In this document: positions 34,015 through 42,360 of the stretch, in pieces | How positions within the stretch are numbered: the first letter of the stretch is position 1 | How the letters are laid out: each line of letters begins with the position of its first letter | Assembly: GCA_039908285.1 (NCBI GenBank) | Contig: JAMOBE010000021.1 | Location: 1-48,294 of the forward strand | Length of the DNA: 48,294 bases | Direction of reading: 5' to 3' | Origin: JAMOBE01 sp039908285 | Lineage (GTDB): Bacteria; Pseudomonadota; Alphaproteobacteria; Rhodospirillales; Rhodospirillaceae | The notes under the pieces: generated by a model | What the model saw: only the letters and a program-made list of their open reading frames with translations | Database searches by the model: none | Told to the model about the DNA's origin: nothing | Made by a program: the position numbers and the translations under genes

Positions 34015-37000
34015 TTATCGCCTTTCCTTCAGTTTCTCGACGATGCCTCGGGCGCTGGCGCCACCAGCCTTGAAGTCCAGCTTGGCCAGGGCCGCCTCCA
34101 GTATTTGGACCTCCTGAACGAATCCGTCGCTGCGCAGAAAGCCCTTGATGTTGTCGGCAAGTCGGATCGCGTTCATCTTGCGGGAGTCGAGCAACTCAAC
34201 CAGCTGTATGCAATCCTCCAGCAGCTTCTGGCGCTGCGCCTCATCGACACCTCCCGGAGCCCCGGTGTCCACCGGGGCGGCCGAGGCCTCCAGCCGATCG
34301 ATGGCGGCAAGGGCGTCGCCCAGGTGCCGCTGGAACTCCTCGAAAAGGGCGGCGAAACCATCGGTCTTTCCCGCCTTCAGGGCCGCGTGGAGGGCTTCGG
34401 CGGCCTTGAACAACTGGGTGGCGCCAAGGTTGCCGGCGGTTCCCTTGACGGCATGGACCAGCCGGAAGGCCCCCTCCACATTGCCCTCATCCATTGCGGC
34501 GCGGACGCGGGTCGTCACATCGGCATTGCCGGTTGCGAACGAACGCAACAGCTTTCGCAGCAGGGCCTCGTCGCCACTCAGGCGGCTCAAGGCCTCCGCG
34601 ATGTTGAAGCCGGGCAGGTCCAACGGAGGAGCCGTCTTCTTTTCGACGGGCAAAGGCGCGACCGGCGGCGGCGGAGAGGTCTCCCCAGCAGATTGGAACT
34701 TCATCCAGCGGGCAAGCGTCCCCAGGGCGTGTTCCACGTCGATGGGCTTTGGCACGTGATCGTTCATGCCGACCTCAAGGCAGTGCTGACGGTCTTCCGC
34801 CATGGCACTGGCGGTCATGGCGATGATCGGCAGGTCGTTGAAGGTCGGGTTGGAGCGAATCCGGCGTGTCGCCTCGAAGCCGTCCATGTCCGGCATGTGC
34901 AGGTCCATCAGGACCGCATCGAAGACGGCCCCTGGCTTTTCGACCGCCGCCACCGCCTCCACCCCGTTGCCCGCCACGGTGATCACGGCACCCTCGTTGC
35001 GGAGGATGGTGACCGCAACCTCCTGATTGATTTCGTTGTCCTCGGCCAGAAGGATGTGGCGCCCGACCAGCCTGTTTCCGTGACCGCGGTGGCGGTGTGC
35101 GGCGGGCTTGGAGGGCGCGATTTTTCCGGGTTCAACGGAACGAACGATCGTGTTGAGGAGGGACGACGGTGTGACCGGCTTGACCAGGATGCCATCCAGG
35201 CCGACATCTTTCGTCTCGCGCACGACATCGTCGTAGCTGTACCCCGTGACCATGACGACGATCGGCGTCGTGCCCTCCTGGGACCGGTCGCGGATATGGG
35301 CGGCCGCCTCGGTGCCGTCCATTTCCGGCATCTTCCAGTCCAACAGGACCAGGTCGTAGGGCGGCTCCCCGACCTCGGCCGCCCTGGCCAGTTCGGCCAG
35401 TGCCGCCTTGCCGCTGTGGGCGGTCGTCACCTTGACGCCGAACGACTTCAGCATTTCGCCGAGGGACTCGCGTGCCTCGTGGAGGTCGTCAACCACCATG
35501 GCGCGCATGCCATCGACGGCCTGAGACGCTGCCTGCCGCGGCTCCGCTGCGGGACGATGGCCGAATCGGGCGGTAAAGAAGAACTCGCTGCCCTTGCCGG
35601 GTTCGCTGGTGGCACCGATGGCGCCCCCCATCAGCTCGACGAGTCGCTTGCTGATGGTCAGGCCGAGGCCGGTGCCGCCATATTTGCGCGTCGTGGTGGC
35701 GTCGGCCTGGGTAAAGGCCGTGAACAGCCGTTTCATCTGGTCGGGCGTGATGCCGATGCCGGAATCACGCACGGAGAAGCGAAATTCCACGTCACTATCA
35801 GAGCGCGCAACCAGTTCGCTGGTAACGACGATCGAGCCCTCGTCGGTGAACTTGATGGCGTTGTTGGCGAGATTGAGCAGGACCTGTCCAAGTCTGGACG
35901 GATCACCCACAAGATTTTCTGGGGCGCCTTTTGGCAACATGAAGACCAGTTCGATGTTCTTCTTGCGGGCGACTCCGGAGACGACATCGGACAGGCGCTC
36001 GAACACGTCCGTCATCTGGAAGTCTATCGCCTCGATCTCGATCTTGCCGGCCTCGATCTTGGAGAAGTCGAGGATGTCGTTGATGACCACCAGGAGGGAA
36101 TGGGCGGCGTTCTCAGCCTTCTGCACATAGTCCCGCTGCTTGTCGGACAAGTCGGTCTGCTGGAGCAGGTAGTGCATGCCGATGACCGCATTCATCGGCG
36201 TGCGGATCTCATGGCTCATGGTGGCGACGAATTCGGACTTGGTGCGATTGGCCCTCTCGGCCTCGTCCTTGGCGGCATGGAGCGCCTGTTCCACGTCATG
36301 ACGGTGGATCGCGGCGGCAAGGGTGCCGGCCGCCGCCGTCAAAAGGTCGACTTCCGAGGCCAGCCATTCCCGCTCGCGCCGGGTGTCGGCGAAGCAGACG
36401 ATGCCCCACCACTCCTGTTCGACGAACATGGGCACGACGATGAGGGATCGCACATCCCGCCCGAGCAGATACCGACGCTCGTCATTCGGCAGATCGCGCA
36501 CCAGGGCATGGATCGTCCGCCCGGCGCGGAACTCGTTCCCCCAGCGCTGCAGACCGGACTCCTCCAGCGAAAAGCCGCCCTCCTTCAATGGCGGGGCGTC
36601 GCCATCCCTCACCCATTCGTGCAGCATTTCCAGCCTGTGGGTGTCCCCCTGGCGACACAGGGCAAAGGCGCTCGCCCGGTCGGCTTCCACGGCACGACCA
36701 AGGCCAACCAGGGCCAGGGCGAGACTCTCACGCCAGTCGGACGCGTCTAGGAAGCGCCGCGCCGCCTCGGCCATGGCCCCCATGATGGCTTCGGCACGCT
36801 GCCTCTCGGCCATGCCGGACAGGACTTCGTCCAGCCGGTCGATCTGCCGCGCGTTCTCCTGGAACACGCGCACGGCCTCGGCCATCTCTCCGATCTCGTC
36901 ACGACGATCGAGGCTGGGAATCCGGACGTCCGTATCGCCCCTGGCCAGGACCTGCATGGCCGTGGCGATACCCTGAAGCGGGGCGTCCACCAGCCAGCGA

Positions 37001-37617
37001 AACAGGAAATATCCGAAAGCAGAGAGCAACACAAGCTGGAACACTCCCGATGCGATCAGGGTGACGATCATGCCTCGGATCGAGGCATTTGCACTTTTCC
37101 CCATTCGCTCCAGAAATGAGTCCCTGTCGGCCTCCACCCAGGTGATTTCCGATTCGATCCGTTGTCTGGAAAAGGTCATTTCCAGGGCGCCAATCTTGTC
37201 GCCCTCGTCACGGATGTCAAAACGCACGACATCGGTGTCGTTGTTGGAAACTCCCCCTTCCGAGGCTTCGGCGATCACCCTGCCATCGGCATCGACGAAG
37301 CGAACCGCCGTGATGTCCGGATCGGCGATGGCGGTTTCGGCGTACTGTTCCAGTGTGCCGACGTCAAAAACGGCGATGGACGACGGGGCAATCCTGGCCA
37401 GCAGGCGGCCAAGCTGCTGCATCTTGACAAGCTGCTGAGCCTCCATGTCCTTGACGCGGGCGGTGATGTTCGAAGTGAACGCATCACGCGTATCATTCTC
37501 CAGAGACTCATGTGCAGTCCGCTGGTCGGTCGCCAGAAAGATGAGAAGCGCCAGGTTGGCGATGGTGATCACGGCCACCAGGGCCGTGTTGAACTTGACG
37601 GATAGCCCAGTCCGCAA
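34015..37617 (-). CDS. Membrane hybrid histidine kinase with two receivers and HPt
   Basis: 1200 residues. Order: membrane helix (about 8-30), periplasmic sensor (31-182), second helix (183-208), HAMP (209-262), GAF (about 280-445), HisKA with His469 in ATMSHEIRTPMNAVIG, HATPase (NNAIKFTDEG, GTGLGLTISKRL), receiver 1 (VLLDWKMPEMDG), receiver 2 (LLAEDNEINQE, AVLMDLHMPDMDGFEA), and an HPt domain (LVHAVKGTAGNLGA). All phosphorelay residues look intact, so it can pass phosphate to a separate regulator. It lies 31 bases after the PstS-like gene and probably forms an operon and a sensing complex with it. Confidence 0.93.
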   Translation of the reverse strand: MRTGLSVKFNTALVAVITIANLALLIFLATDQRTAHESLENDTRDAFTSNITARVKDMEAQQLVKMQQLGRLLARIAPSSIAVFDVGTLEQYAETAIADPDITAVRFVDADGRVIAEASEGGVSNNDTDVVRFDIRDEGDKIGALEMTFSRQRIESEITWVEADRDSFLERMGKSANASIRGMIVTLIASGVFQLVLLSAFGYFLFRWLVDAPLQGIATAMQVLARGDTDVRIPSLDRRDEIGEMAEAVRVFQENARQIDRLDEVLSGMAERQRAEAIMGAMAEAARRFLDASDWRESLALALVGLGRAVEADRASAFALCRQGDTHRLEMLHEWVRDGDAPPLKEGGFSLEESGLQRWGNEFRAGRTIHALVRDLPNDERRYLLGRDVRSLIVVPMFVEQEWWGIVCFADTRREREWLASEVDLLTAAAGTLAAAIHRHDVEQALHAAKDEAERANRTKSEFVATMSHEIRTPMNAVIGMHYLLQQTDLSDKQRDYVQKAENAAHSLLVVINDILDFSKIEAGKIEIEAIDFQMTDVFERLSDVVSGVARKKNIELVFMLPKGAPENLVGDPSRLGQVLLNLANNAIKFTDEGSIVVTSELVARSDSDVEFRFSVRDSGIGITPDQMKRLFTAFTQADATTTRKYGGTGLGLTISKRLVELMGGAIGATSEPGKGSEFFFTARFGHRPAAEPRQAASQAVDGMRAMVVDDLHEARESLGEMLKSFGVKVTTAHSGKAALAELARAAEVGEPPYDLVLLDWKMPEMDGTEAAAHIRDRSQEGTTPIVVMVTGYSYDDVVRETKDVGLDGILVKPVTPSSLLNTIVRSVEPGKIAPSKPAAHRHRGHGNRLVGRHILLAEDNEINQEVAVTILRNEGAVITVAGNGVEAVAAVEKPGAVFDAVLMDLHMPDMDGFEATRRIRSNPTFNDLPIIAMTASAMAEDRQHCLEVGMNDHVPKPIDVEHALGTLARWMKFQSAGETSPPPPVAPLPVEKKTAPPLDLPGFNIAEALSRLSGDEALLRKLLRSFATGNADVTTRVRAAMDEGNVEGAFRLVHAVKGTAGNLGATQLFKAAEALHAALKAGKTDGFAALFEEFQRHLGDALAAIDRLEASAAPVDTGAPGGVDEAQRQKLLEDCIQLVELLDSRKMNAIRLADNIKGFLRSDGFVQEVQILEAALAKLDFKAGGASARGIVEKLKERR

Positions 37618-37648
37618 TGACTCTACTCCCCCGCGCGGTCACGTACAC

Positions 37649-38521
37649 TTAATAATTACCAATCTGCCGGGCTTCCTTCATGGACTCTCGGTACTTCGGC
37701 CACAGTCGGCTGCCGTCCTTGAGCGTGACGGTGCCTTCACTCCTGATGATGTCCTGCCCCTCGTCCCTGGTGGCGAACTTGATGAAGTCCTTGACCTTGT
37801 CGGACGGTGTCTTGGATGTCACCAGGTAGAGGGGGCGGAAAAATGGATACGAACCCGAGGCCACGTTTTCGTAAGTGGGAGCCACGCCATCGACGCTCAG
37901 CAGGTTGAGAGTGCGCTTGCGGCTGCTGCTGATGCCGGTCAGGGCGATTGCGGTTTCGTCCTGCTCGATCAACTCTTCGATCGGCCCCGACTCGGGCAAC
38001 GTCGTCACCGCGGGTGGGTAGTCCTCGTCGGGATCCTTGAAGATCAGTTCCCGCGCCATGCGGCCGACCCCGGAGATTTTTCCCTCCCTCACCACGACCT
38101 TGATGGGCTTGTCCGGACCGCCCAGATCCCTCCAGTTCACGATGATTCCGGTGAACACTGACGTGAGTTGGGCGAGCGAGATGTCCCTGATCGGGTTGGA
38201 TGGGTGGGTGATGGCGACCAGGGCGTCCCAGCCCACCGGAACCAGCCTGGCGTTCTTTTCCTCCGGGGCGTCGATCAGATGGCGGCAACTGCCCCCCATG
38301 TCGCTTTCGCCGGCGGCGGGGGCGCGAATGCCCCTGGTGGCGCCTCCCCCCGACAGGGAGATCCCAACCCCCGTCTTCGCCTCATAGGCCTTGGCCAGGG
38401 CCGACATGAAGGCCTTCTTGGAAACGCCGCATCCGACCCAGGTCAGGTCGTCCCCCATGGCGGAGGCAGGCTGCAGGACTCCCAGAATGGCTCCAAACAG
38501 GACAGCCAAGAGCGTCTTCAT
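37649..38521 (-). CDS. PstS-like periplasmic phosphate-binding protein
   Basis: 290 residues with a Sec signal peptide (LLAVLFGAILGVLQPASA) and a type II periplasmic-binding fold. Conserved parts include LSGGGATRGIRAPAAGESDMG, HPSNPIRDISLAQLTSVFTG and NWRDLGGPDKPIKVVVRE, as in PstS/PtsS-type phosphate binders. No pstCAB genes are nearby; instead the hybrid kinase follows in the same direction. It therefore more likely serves as the sensor's ligand-binding partner than as a transporter component. Ligand could be phosphate or another oxyanion. Confidence 0.85.
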   Translation of the reverse strand: MKTLLAVLFGAILGVLQPASAMGDDLTWVGCGVSKKAFMSALAKAYEAKTGVGISLSGGGATRGIRAPAAGESDMGGSCRHLIDAPEEKNARLVPVGWDALVAITHPSNPIRDISLAQLTSVFTGIIVNWRDLGGPDKPIKVVVREGKISGVGRMARELIFKDPDEDYPPAVTTLPESGPIEELIEQDETAIALTGISSSRKRTLNLLSVDGVAPTYENVASGSYPFFRPLYLVTSKTPSDKVKDFIKFATRDEGQDIIRSEGTVTLKDGSRLWPKYRESMKEARQIGNY

Positions 38522-38727
38522 GCAAACCTACACCAGATAAGGGATGATCAGCACCGACACACACCAATGCATCTTCTACATACATCGGGATGGTAGTCTA
38601 TCGTGTGGCTAATTTCCACGAATTTTGTGTGAGTTTGACCCACTGGCACATCACATCGGAAATTGGCCTTTGCGGAGTTGACGCCAGGCCCTATCAATCG
38701 CACCTTGGAAATAGAGGAGGCACGGCC

Positions 38728-38952
38728 ATGGCCCGCAAAAAGCCGACCAACACCGCCTACGTGTATTTCGACATCGTCTATGAAGATGGCACCCGCAGCT
38801 CAAATCGCAAGATCGCCAGCGCCGAGTTGCAGGGACTGGATGGCGACGCCCCGGCCAAGGCGATGATGGAGGCTCAGGATCTCAAGATCGCCGCCATGTC
38901 CGGCAACCCGCGCGGTCCGATCCGGACCATCACCCGCTCTCCCGGTCAGTAG
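38728..38952 (+). CDS. Small conserved hypothetical protein
   Basis: 74 residues, basic N terminus (ARKKPTNTAYVYFDIVYEDG) and a mixed helical rest. The start ATG 38728 has a near-perfect ribosome-binding site AGAGGAGG seven bases before. I believe similar short proteins occur in other Rhodospirillales but know no function. It lies seven bases before the VOC gene and probably shares its transcript. TTGACC (about 38636) 17 bases before GGAAAT may be its promoter. Confidence 0.7.
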   Translation: MARKKPTNTAYVYFDIVYEDGTRSSNRKIASAELQGLDGDAPAKAMMEAQDLKIAAMSGNPRGPIRTITRSPGQ

Positions 38953-38959
38953 GCAGCCC

Positions 38960-39397
38960 ATGGAACAGCGTCTCAGCATCGTGACCCTCGGCGTCGCCGA
39001 CCTTGAGCGGTCGCGGCGGTTCTATGAGGCCGGGCTCGGCTGGACGGCCTCGCCGGCCAGTCAGGATGGCGTCACCTTCTACCAGGTGGGCGGCATGGTT
39101 CTGGCGCTCTACCCGCGCTCGGCGCTTGCCGAAGATATGGGGGCCGACGGCACCCCGGCCCGTGGTTTCGCCGGCCTCACCCTGGGCTACAACACCCGCA
39201 GTCGCGAGGAGGCGTGCGCCGTCCTGGCCTCGGCGGCGGCCGCCGGCGGAACGATCATCAAGCCCGCCGCCGATACCTTCTGGGGCGGCCACGGCGGCTA
39301 CTTCGCCGATCTCGATGGCCATGCCTGGGAAGTCTCCTTCAACCCGTTCTGGCCGTTGCTGGCCGACGGCTCGGTGCAACTTCCTGGTAAAGCCTGA
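38960..39397 (+). CDS. VOC superfamily (glyoxalase-like) protein
   Basis: 145 residues. Opening LSIVTLGVADLERSRRFYEAGLGW is the typical beta-alpha start of the vicinal oxygen chelate fold; the second half has GGYFADLDGHAWEVSFNPFW with the Glu/His positions used for metal binding. Members include glyoxalase I, dioxygenases and antibiotic-binding proteins, so substrate cannot be named. Seven bases after the small gene at 38728. Confidence 0.88.
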   Translation: MEQRLSIVTLGVADLERSRRFYEAGLGWTASPASQDGVTFYQVGGMVLALYPRSALAEDMGADGTPARGFAGLTLGYNTRSREEACAVLASAAAAGGTIIKPAADTFWGGHGGYFADLDGHAWEVSFNPFWPLLADGSVQLPGKA

Positions 39398-39597
39398 AGA
39401 TGTGGCAGGACGCCCTTGATGCACGGCTCACCCATGGCATGGACGGCGCGGAAGAGGGAGTGGGTTCAGGTTCGTGACGAAATAGGGGCTCCCCCAGCCG
39501 TACCATCAACGGAGGATGACGTCGACCTGGCACGTCCCATATGCGATATGACATTGGGACCGACGAGTCCCGACTCCGTATCAGGCAGACCACGACC
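39398..39597. other. Intergenic gap before aat
   Basis: 200 bases. A 64-codon frame at 39416-39610 is open but has no conserved features. GGAGGATGACG near 39510 resembles a start site for that frame, so it is noted rather than called. No terminator or strong promoter seen. Confidence 0.3.
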
Positions 39598-40248
39598 ATG
39601 TATCCCGTGACGCCGGAACTGATTTTGCGCGCCTATGCGGCTGGCATCTTCCCGATGGCGCGCAGCCACGACGACCCGCAGCTCTACTGGATCGACCCCG
39701 AGGTCCGCGGCATCCTTCCCCTTGACGATTTCCACGTGCCGCGGAAGCTGGCGAAACTCCTGCGCCAGTCGCCGTTCGACGTCCGCTGCAACAGCGATTT
39801 CGACGCCGTGGTGCGCTGCTGCGCCGAGCCCCGGCCGCACCGGCACGAGACATGGATCAACACCGAGATCCATCGCCTGTTCGTCGAACTGCACCGCCGC
39901 GGCCACGCCCACAGCGTCGAAACCTGGCGGGAGGGACGGCTGGTGGGTGGGCTCTATGGGGTGGCGCTTGGGGCGGCGTTCTTCGGCGAGAGCATGTTCT
40001 CGCGGGAGACCAACGCCTCGAAGGTGGCGCTGTGCCACCTGGTGGCGCGGCTGCGGTGCTCGGGCTTCACCCTGCTCGACACCCAGTTCATCACCGACCA
40101 TCTAAGCCAGTTCGGGGCGGTGGAGATCCCCCGTCAGGAATACCTGAACCGTCTGGACGCGGCCATGGATCAGCGGGTCAGGTTCATCGGTGAACTGGAC
40201 GAGCCGGTCGTCGAGGCGTTGCGGCACTCGATCAACCAAAGGTCGTAG
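39598..40248 (+). CDS. aat: Leucyl/phenylalanyl-tRNA--protein transferase
   Basis: N-end-rule enzyme that adds Leu or Phe to proteins with N-terminal Arg or Lys, marking them for ClpAP. The 216 residues have the signature LILRAYAAGIFPMA, then WIDPEVRGILPLDDFHVPRKL (in part), ETWINTEI, GGLYGVALGAAFFGESMFSR and LLDTQFITDHLSQFGAVEI. ATG 39598 fits the family although no ribosome-binding site is seen. The 3' end overlaps the convergent DUF2155 gene by 79 bases. Confidence 0.95.
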   Translation: MYPVTPELILRAYAAGIFPMARSHDDPQLYWIDPEVRGILPLDDFHVPRKLAKLLRQSPFDVRCNSDFDAVVRCCAEPRPHRHETWINTEIHRLFVELHRRGHAHSVETWREGRLVGGLYGVALGAAFFGESMFSRETNASKVALCHLVARLRCSGFTLLDTQFITDHLSQFGAVEIPRQEYLNRLDAAMDQRVRFIGELDEPVVEALRHSINQRS

Positions 40249-40589
40249 ACCGGGTGCTCCAGCGCCGACAGGCCGGGGCTCGAGGCGAACATCCAGCCGC
40301 GGAACACCTCGGCCAGGGGCTCGCCCGGCTTGGCCTCCGACACGTCGAGGAAGGCGGCGCTTTCCGGAGTCTCCTCGGGCGGACGAGTGACGCAGGCGCG
40401 GACGATGATCCTGAGGGTCCCGACCTGCACCGTCTCGCCCACGGGCGCATCGACGGTGCTGACCCGCGCCACGACCTTGTCGATCCAGCGCATCACCGCC
40501 ACGTCGGCATGAATCTCGGTGGCCCGGGCCGCCGCCCCCGGGAGCAGAGCGAGAAGCAGGATGGCGGAAACCGCCGAACGGGCTTTCAC
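40170..40589 (-). CDS. DUF2155 family exported protein
   Basis: 139 residues with a signal peptide (AVSAILLLALLPGAAARA). The mature part has the family pattern: AVMRWIDKVVARVSTVDAPVGE, VRACVTRPPEETPESAAFLD and HPVYDLWLIECR, with two Cys that could bond. It is an alphaproteobacterial periplasmic protein of unknown role, regularly found next to aat and the NDUFA12 gene. The start is GTG at 40589. Its last 26 codons overlap aat on the other strand. Confidence 0.88.
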   Translation of the reverse strand: MKARSAVSAILLLALLPGAAARATEIHADVAVMRWIDKVVARVSTVDAPVGETVQVGTLRIIVRACVTRPPEETPESAAFLDVSEAKPGEPLAEVFRGWMFASSPGLSALEHPVYDLWLIECRNASTTGSSSSPMNLTR

Positions 40590-40616
40590 GGTGGCATCAT
40601 TCCGGACAAGAGTTGG

Positions 40617-41159
40617 CTACTTGGGGCTGGCACCCGTACCAGAATGGGCACCGGCATTGTTATCCTGGGTGGCGAGGAAGATGAGTTCGCTGACGGTCTC
40701 CTCCAGCGACTTGTAGTCGCGGGTCTTGGAGATGGCGCCGCCCTCGGAGAGCCGCTCCGGCGACATGCCCGGCTCCAGCTTGATATACTTGCCGCCCAGC
40801 AGGCCCTCGCTGGCGATGGAGGCCACCGTGTCCCGCGGTAGCGCCACCTGAGCGGCGATGTTCATGCGCACCACGGCCTGATAGGTCTGCGGGTCGAGCG
40901 TCTGGGCGGTGACGGTGCCGATCTTGATTCCCGAGATCCTGACGTCGCTGCCGGTCTGCAGGCCGCCCACCCGGGAGAACGCGGCGCTGACCGGATAGCC
41001 CTGGATCGGCTTCACGCTGGAGTTCGAGTAGGCGAACGCCAGGAAGAAGGCGGCCGTCAGCACCACCACCGCGCCCATGATCGTCTCGACGGGATTCCTG
41101 CCCATGCCTTTCCCCTCGCCGCGCGCCGACAGACCGGCCGACGGCGTCATAGTGGTCAT
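40617..41159 (-). CDS. mlaD: MlaD-family phospholipid transport protein (second copy)
   Basis: 180 residues: a short cytoplasmic arm, one membrane helix (IMGAVVVLTAAFFLAFAYS) and an MCE domain (GYPVSAAFSRVGGLQTGSDVRISGIKIG). MlaD hexamers form the periplasmic ring of the Mla system that keeps phospholipids out of the outer leaflet. Start ATG 41159 overlaps the upstream gene's stop by ATGA; ATG 41105 is an alternative. mlaE, mlaF and mlaB are not here. C-terminal YKSLEETVSELIFLA helix present. Confidence 0.9.
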   Translation of the reverse strand: MTTMTPSAGLSARGEGKGMGRNPVETIMGAVVVLTAAFFLAFAYSNSSVKPIQGYPVSAAFSRVGGLQTGSDVRISGIKIGTVTAQTLDPQTYQAVVRMNIAAQVALPRDTVASIASEGLLGGKYIKLEPGMSPERLSEGGAISKTRDYKSLEETVSELIFLATQDNNAGAHSGTGASPK

Positions 41160-41674
41160 AGTTTCGGTTCCGCCGTCGCCCCCGGGTCCGGAACCTCGGC
41201 AGCCGGGGCGGTCCGGCCACGCTTGGACCTGGCCTCGGCCACGATCTTCGTCAAAAGGTCCTCGACCACGATGGAGTCCTGCGTGAAGCGGATCTGACTG
41301 CTGGGTTTCAGCGTTTCCTCGGCCCCGCCCGGTTCAAGCTCGACGTACTTGGCGCCCAGCAGACCATCCGAGTGGATCAGGGCGGCGGTGTCGGAGGGAA
41401 GCCGGACGTCACCCCGGACATGCAACGTCAACTGCGAGCGGTAGTCCTGGCTCAGGACGGCGTGGGATACCTTGCCCACCGACATCCCCGCCAGCCGGAC
41501 GTCGCTGCCGACGCTCAGTCCATCGGTGCGGTTGAACACCGCCGTCACGTCGTACCCGTTCTCCACCCCGCCATAGTCATGGTCCGCACCGCTGCCATAG
41601 GCGGTAACCAGGAACACGATCCCGATGCCGGCCACCAGGGCGCCGATGAGGGTCTCCTTCCGGTCGGCATTCAT
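41156..41674 (-). CDS. MlaD-family phospholipid transport protein (first copy)
   Basis: 172 residues with the same plan as its neighbour: membrane helix (LIGALVAGIGIVFLVTAYGSG), MCE domain (GYDVTAVFNRTDGLSVGSDV then RLAGMSVGKVSH) and a C-terminal helix. The two proteins are clearly paralogues but differ substantially, so this is an old duplication. ATG 41674 begins the conserved sequence; a much longer frame upstream overlaps the NDUFA12 gene and is not used. Possible mixed hexamer with the second copy. Confidence 0.88.
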   Translation of the reverse strand: MNADRKETLIGALVAGIGIVFLVTAYGSGADHDYGGVENGYDVTAVFNRTDGLSVGSDVRLAGMSVGKVSHAVLSQDYRSQLTLHVRGDVRLPSDTAALIHSDGLLGAKYVELEPGGAEETLKPSSQIRFTQDSIVVEDLLTKIVAEARSKRGRTAPAAEVPDPGATAEPKL

Positions 41675-41726
41675 GATGGCCACCCACCCGCGACTCGGCC
41701 AGGCAGAGGGCCAGACAGAGGGGAGG

Positions 41727-42074
41727 TCAGCTCGGTCGCCATGCCTCGTAATCCCCGGTTGCCTTGTCCCTGCGCCCACCCAGATCGTCGTGGCCCGCCG
41801 GCAGATAGCGATTCTCGGTTCCGCTGAGGTTCGGGATGTGCTCCTGCCGCCAGGGCCGCCGGCTGGCGTCCAGGGGCTTTGGCGCGAGATGGTGGAGCCA
41901 GGCATGCCACTCGGCGGGCACCTTCGACGCCTCCGACCGGCCCTTGTACAGCACCCAGCGCCGTTCTCGCCCGCTGGGCTGGCGGACCGGCCCGCGAAAA
42001 TAGCGATTGCCGAACTGGTCGGCCCCCACCAGCTCGCCCTTGAGCCAGGTGTACAGGCGTGTGCCGATGGTCAT
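41727..42074 (-). CDS. NDUFA12-like complex I accessory subunit
   Basis: 115 residues, homologous to mitochondrial NDUFA12 (B17.2), a supernumerary subunit of NADH:ubiquinone oxidoreductase present in alphaproteobacteria. Conserved features: GTRLYTWLKGELVGADQFGNRYF (in part), RRWVLYKGRSEASKVPAEWHAWLH, and a Pro-rich tail ending in AWRPS. The cluster NDUFA12-mlaD-DUF2155-aat is conserved in the class, which supports the assignments around it. Confidence 0.93.
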   Translation of the reverse strand: MTIGTRLYTWLKGELVGADQFGNRYFRGPVRQPSGRERRWVLYKGRSEASKVPAEWHAWLHHLAPKPLDASRRPWRQEHIPNLSGTENRYLPAGHDDLGGRRDKATGDYEAWRPS

Positions 42075-42171
42075 GATCCCGTCTCCGTCACGGATGTCGT
42101 CCCGGCGCGACTATGGCTCAACCACGCGCCAAGGTAAAGCTTCGCGGGATTGCCTCCAGGGCACTTCTAAA

Positions 42172-42203
42172 AAGCCCCCTCCCCCCGGAGAGGGGGAGAG
42201 GGT
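42172..42203. repeat. Palindromic REP-like unit
   Basis: GCCCCCTCCCCCCGGAG and AGGGGGAGAGGG form an imperfect hairpin of the same composition as the other palindromic repeats. It lies between the NDUFA12 gene and the mcl1 promoter. Confidence 0.6.
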
Positions 42204-42225
42204 GCAGGTTATTGGAAGTGCCCTC

Positions 42226-42254
42226 TTCACGGACGCCGTCCCGGACGGTAGAGT
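42226..42254 (+). promoter_or_regulatory. Candidate promoter of mcl1-mcl
   Basis: -35 TTCACG (42226-42231, four of six), 17-base spacer, -10 TAGAGT (42249-42254, four of six). Start near 42261, leaving a leader of about 100 bases that contains the three 19-base repeats. Confidence 0.35.
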
Positions 42255-42297
42255 TCGGCCCGATCGGCCGCAACGAACGACGCCGCGGCCAAAGAGA

Positions 42298-42353
42298 CGA
42301 ACACATTCGGGGGATCCGAACACATTCGGGGGATCCGAACACATTCGGGGGAT
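42298..42353 (+). repeat. Three tandem 19-base repeats carrying the mcl1 ribosome-binding site
   Basis: Unit CGAACACATTCGGGGGATC three times without gaps; the last copy ends in GAT. GGGGGA in the third copy is eight bases before ATG 42361 and is the mcl1 ribosome-binding site, so identical sites recur 19 and 38 bases upstream. Confidence 0.85.
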
Positions 42354-42360
42354 AAACGTC

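Noticed and set aside
39416..39610. Small frame before aat
   Set aside because: It ends inside aat in another frame and has no recognisable feature beyond length.
42298..42353. Possible CRISPR remnant
   Set aside because: The three 19-base units are directly adjacent, without spacers, and no cas genes are present.
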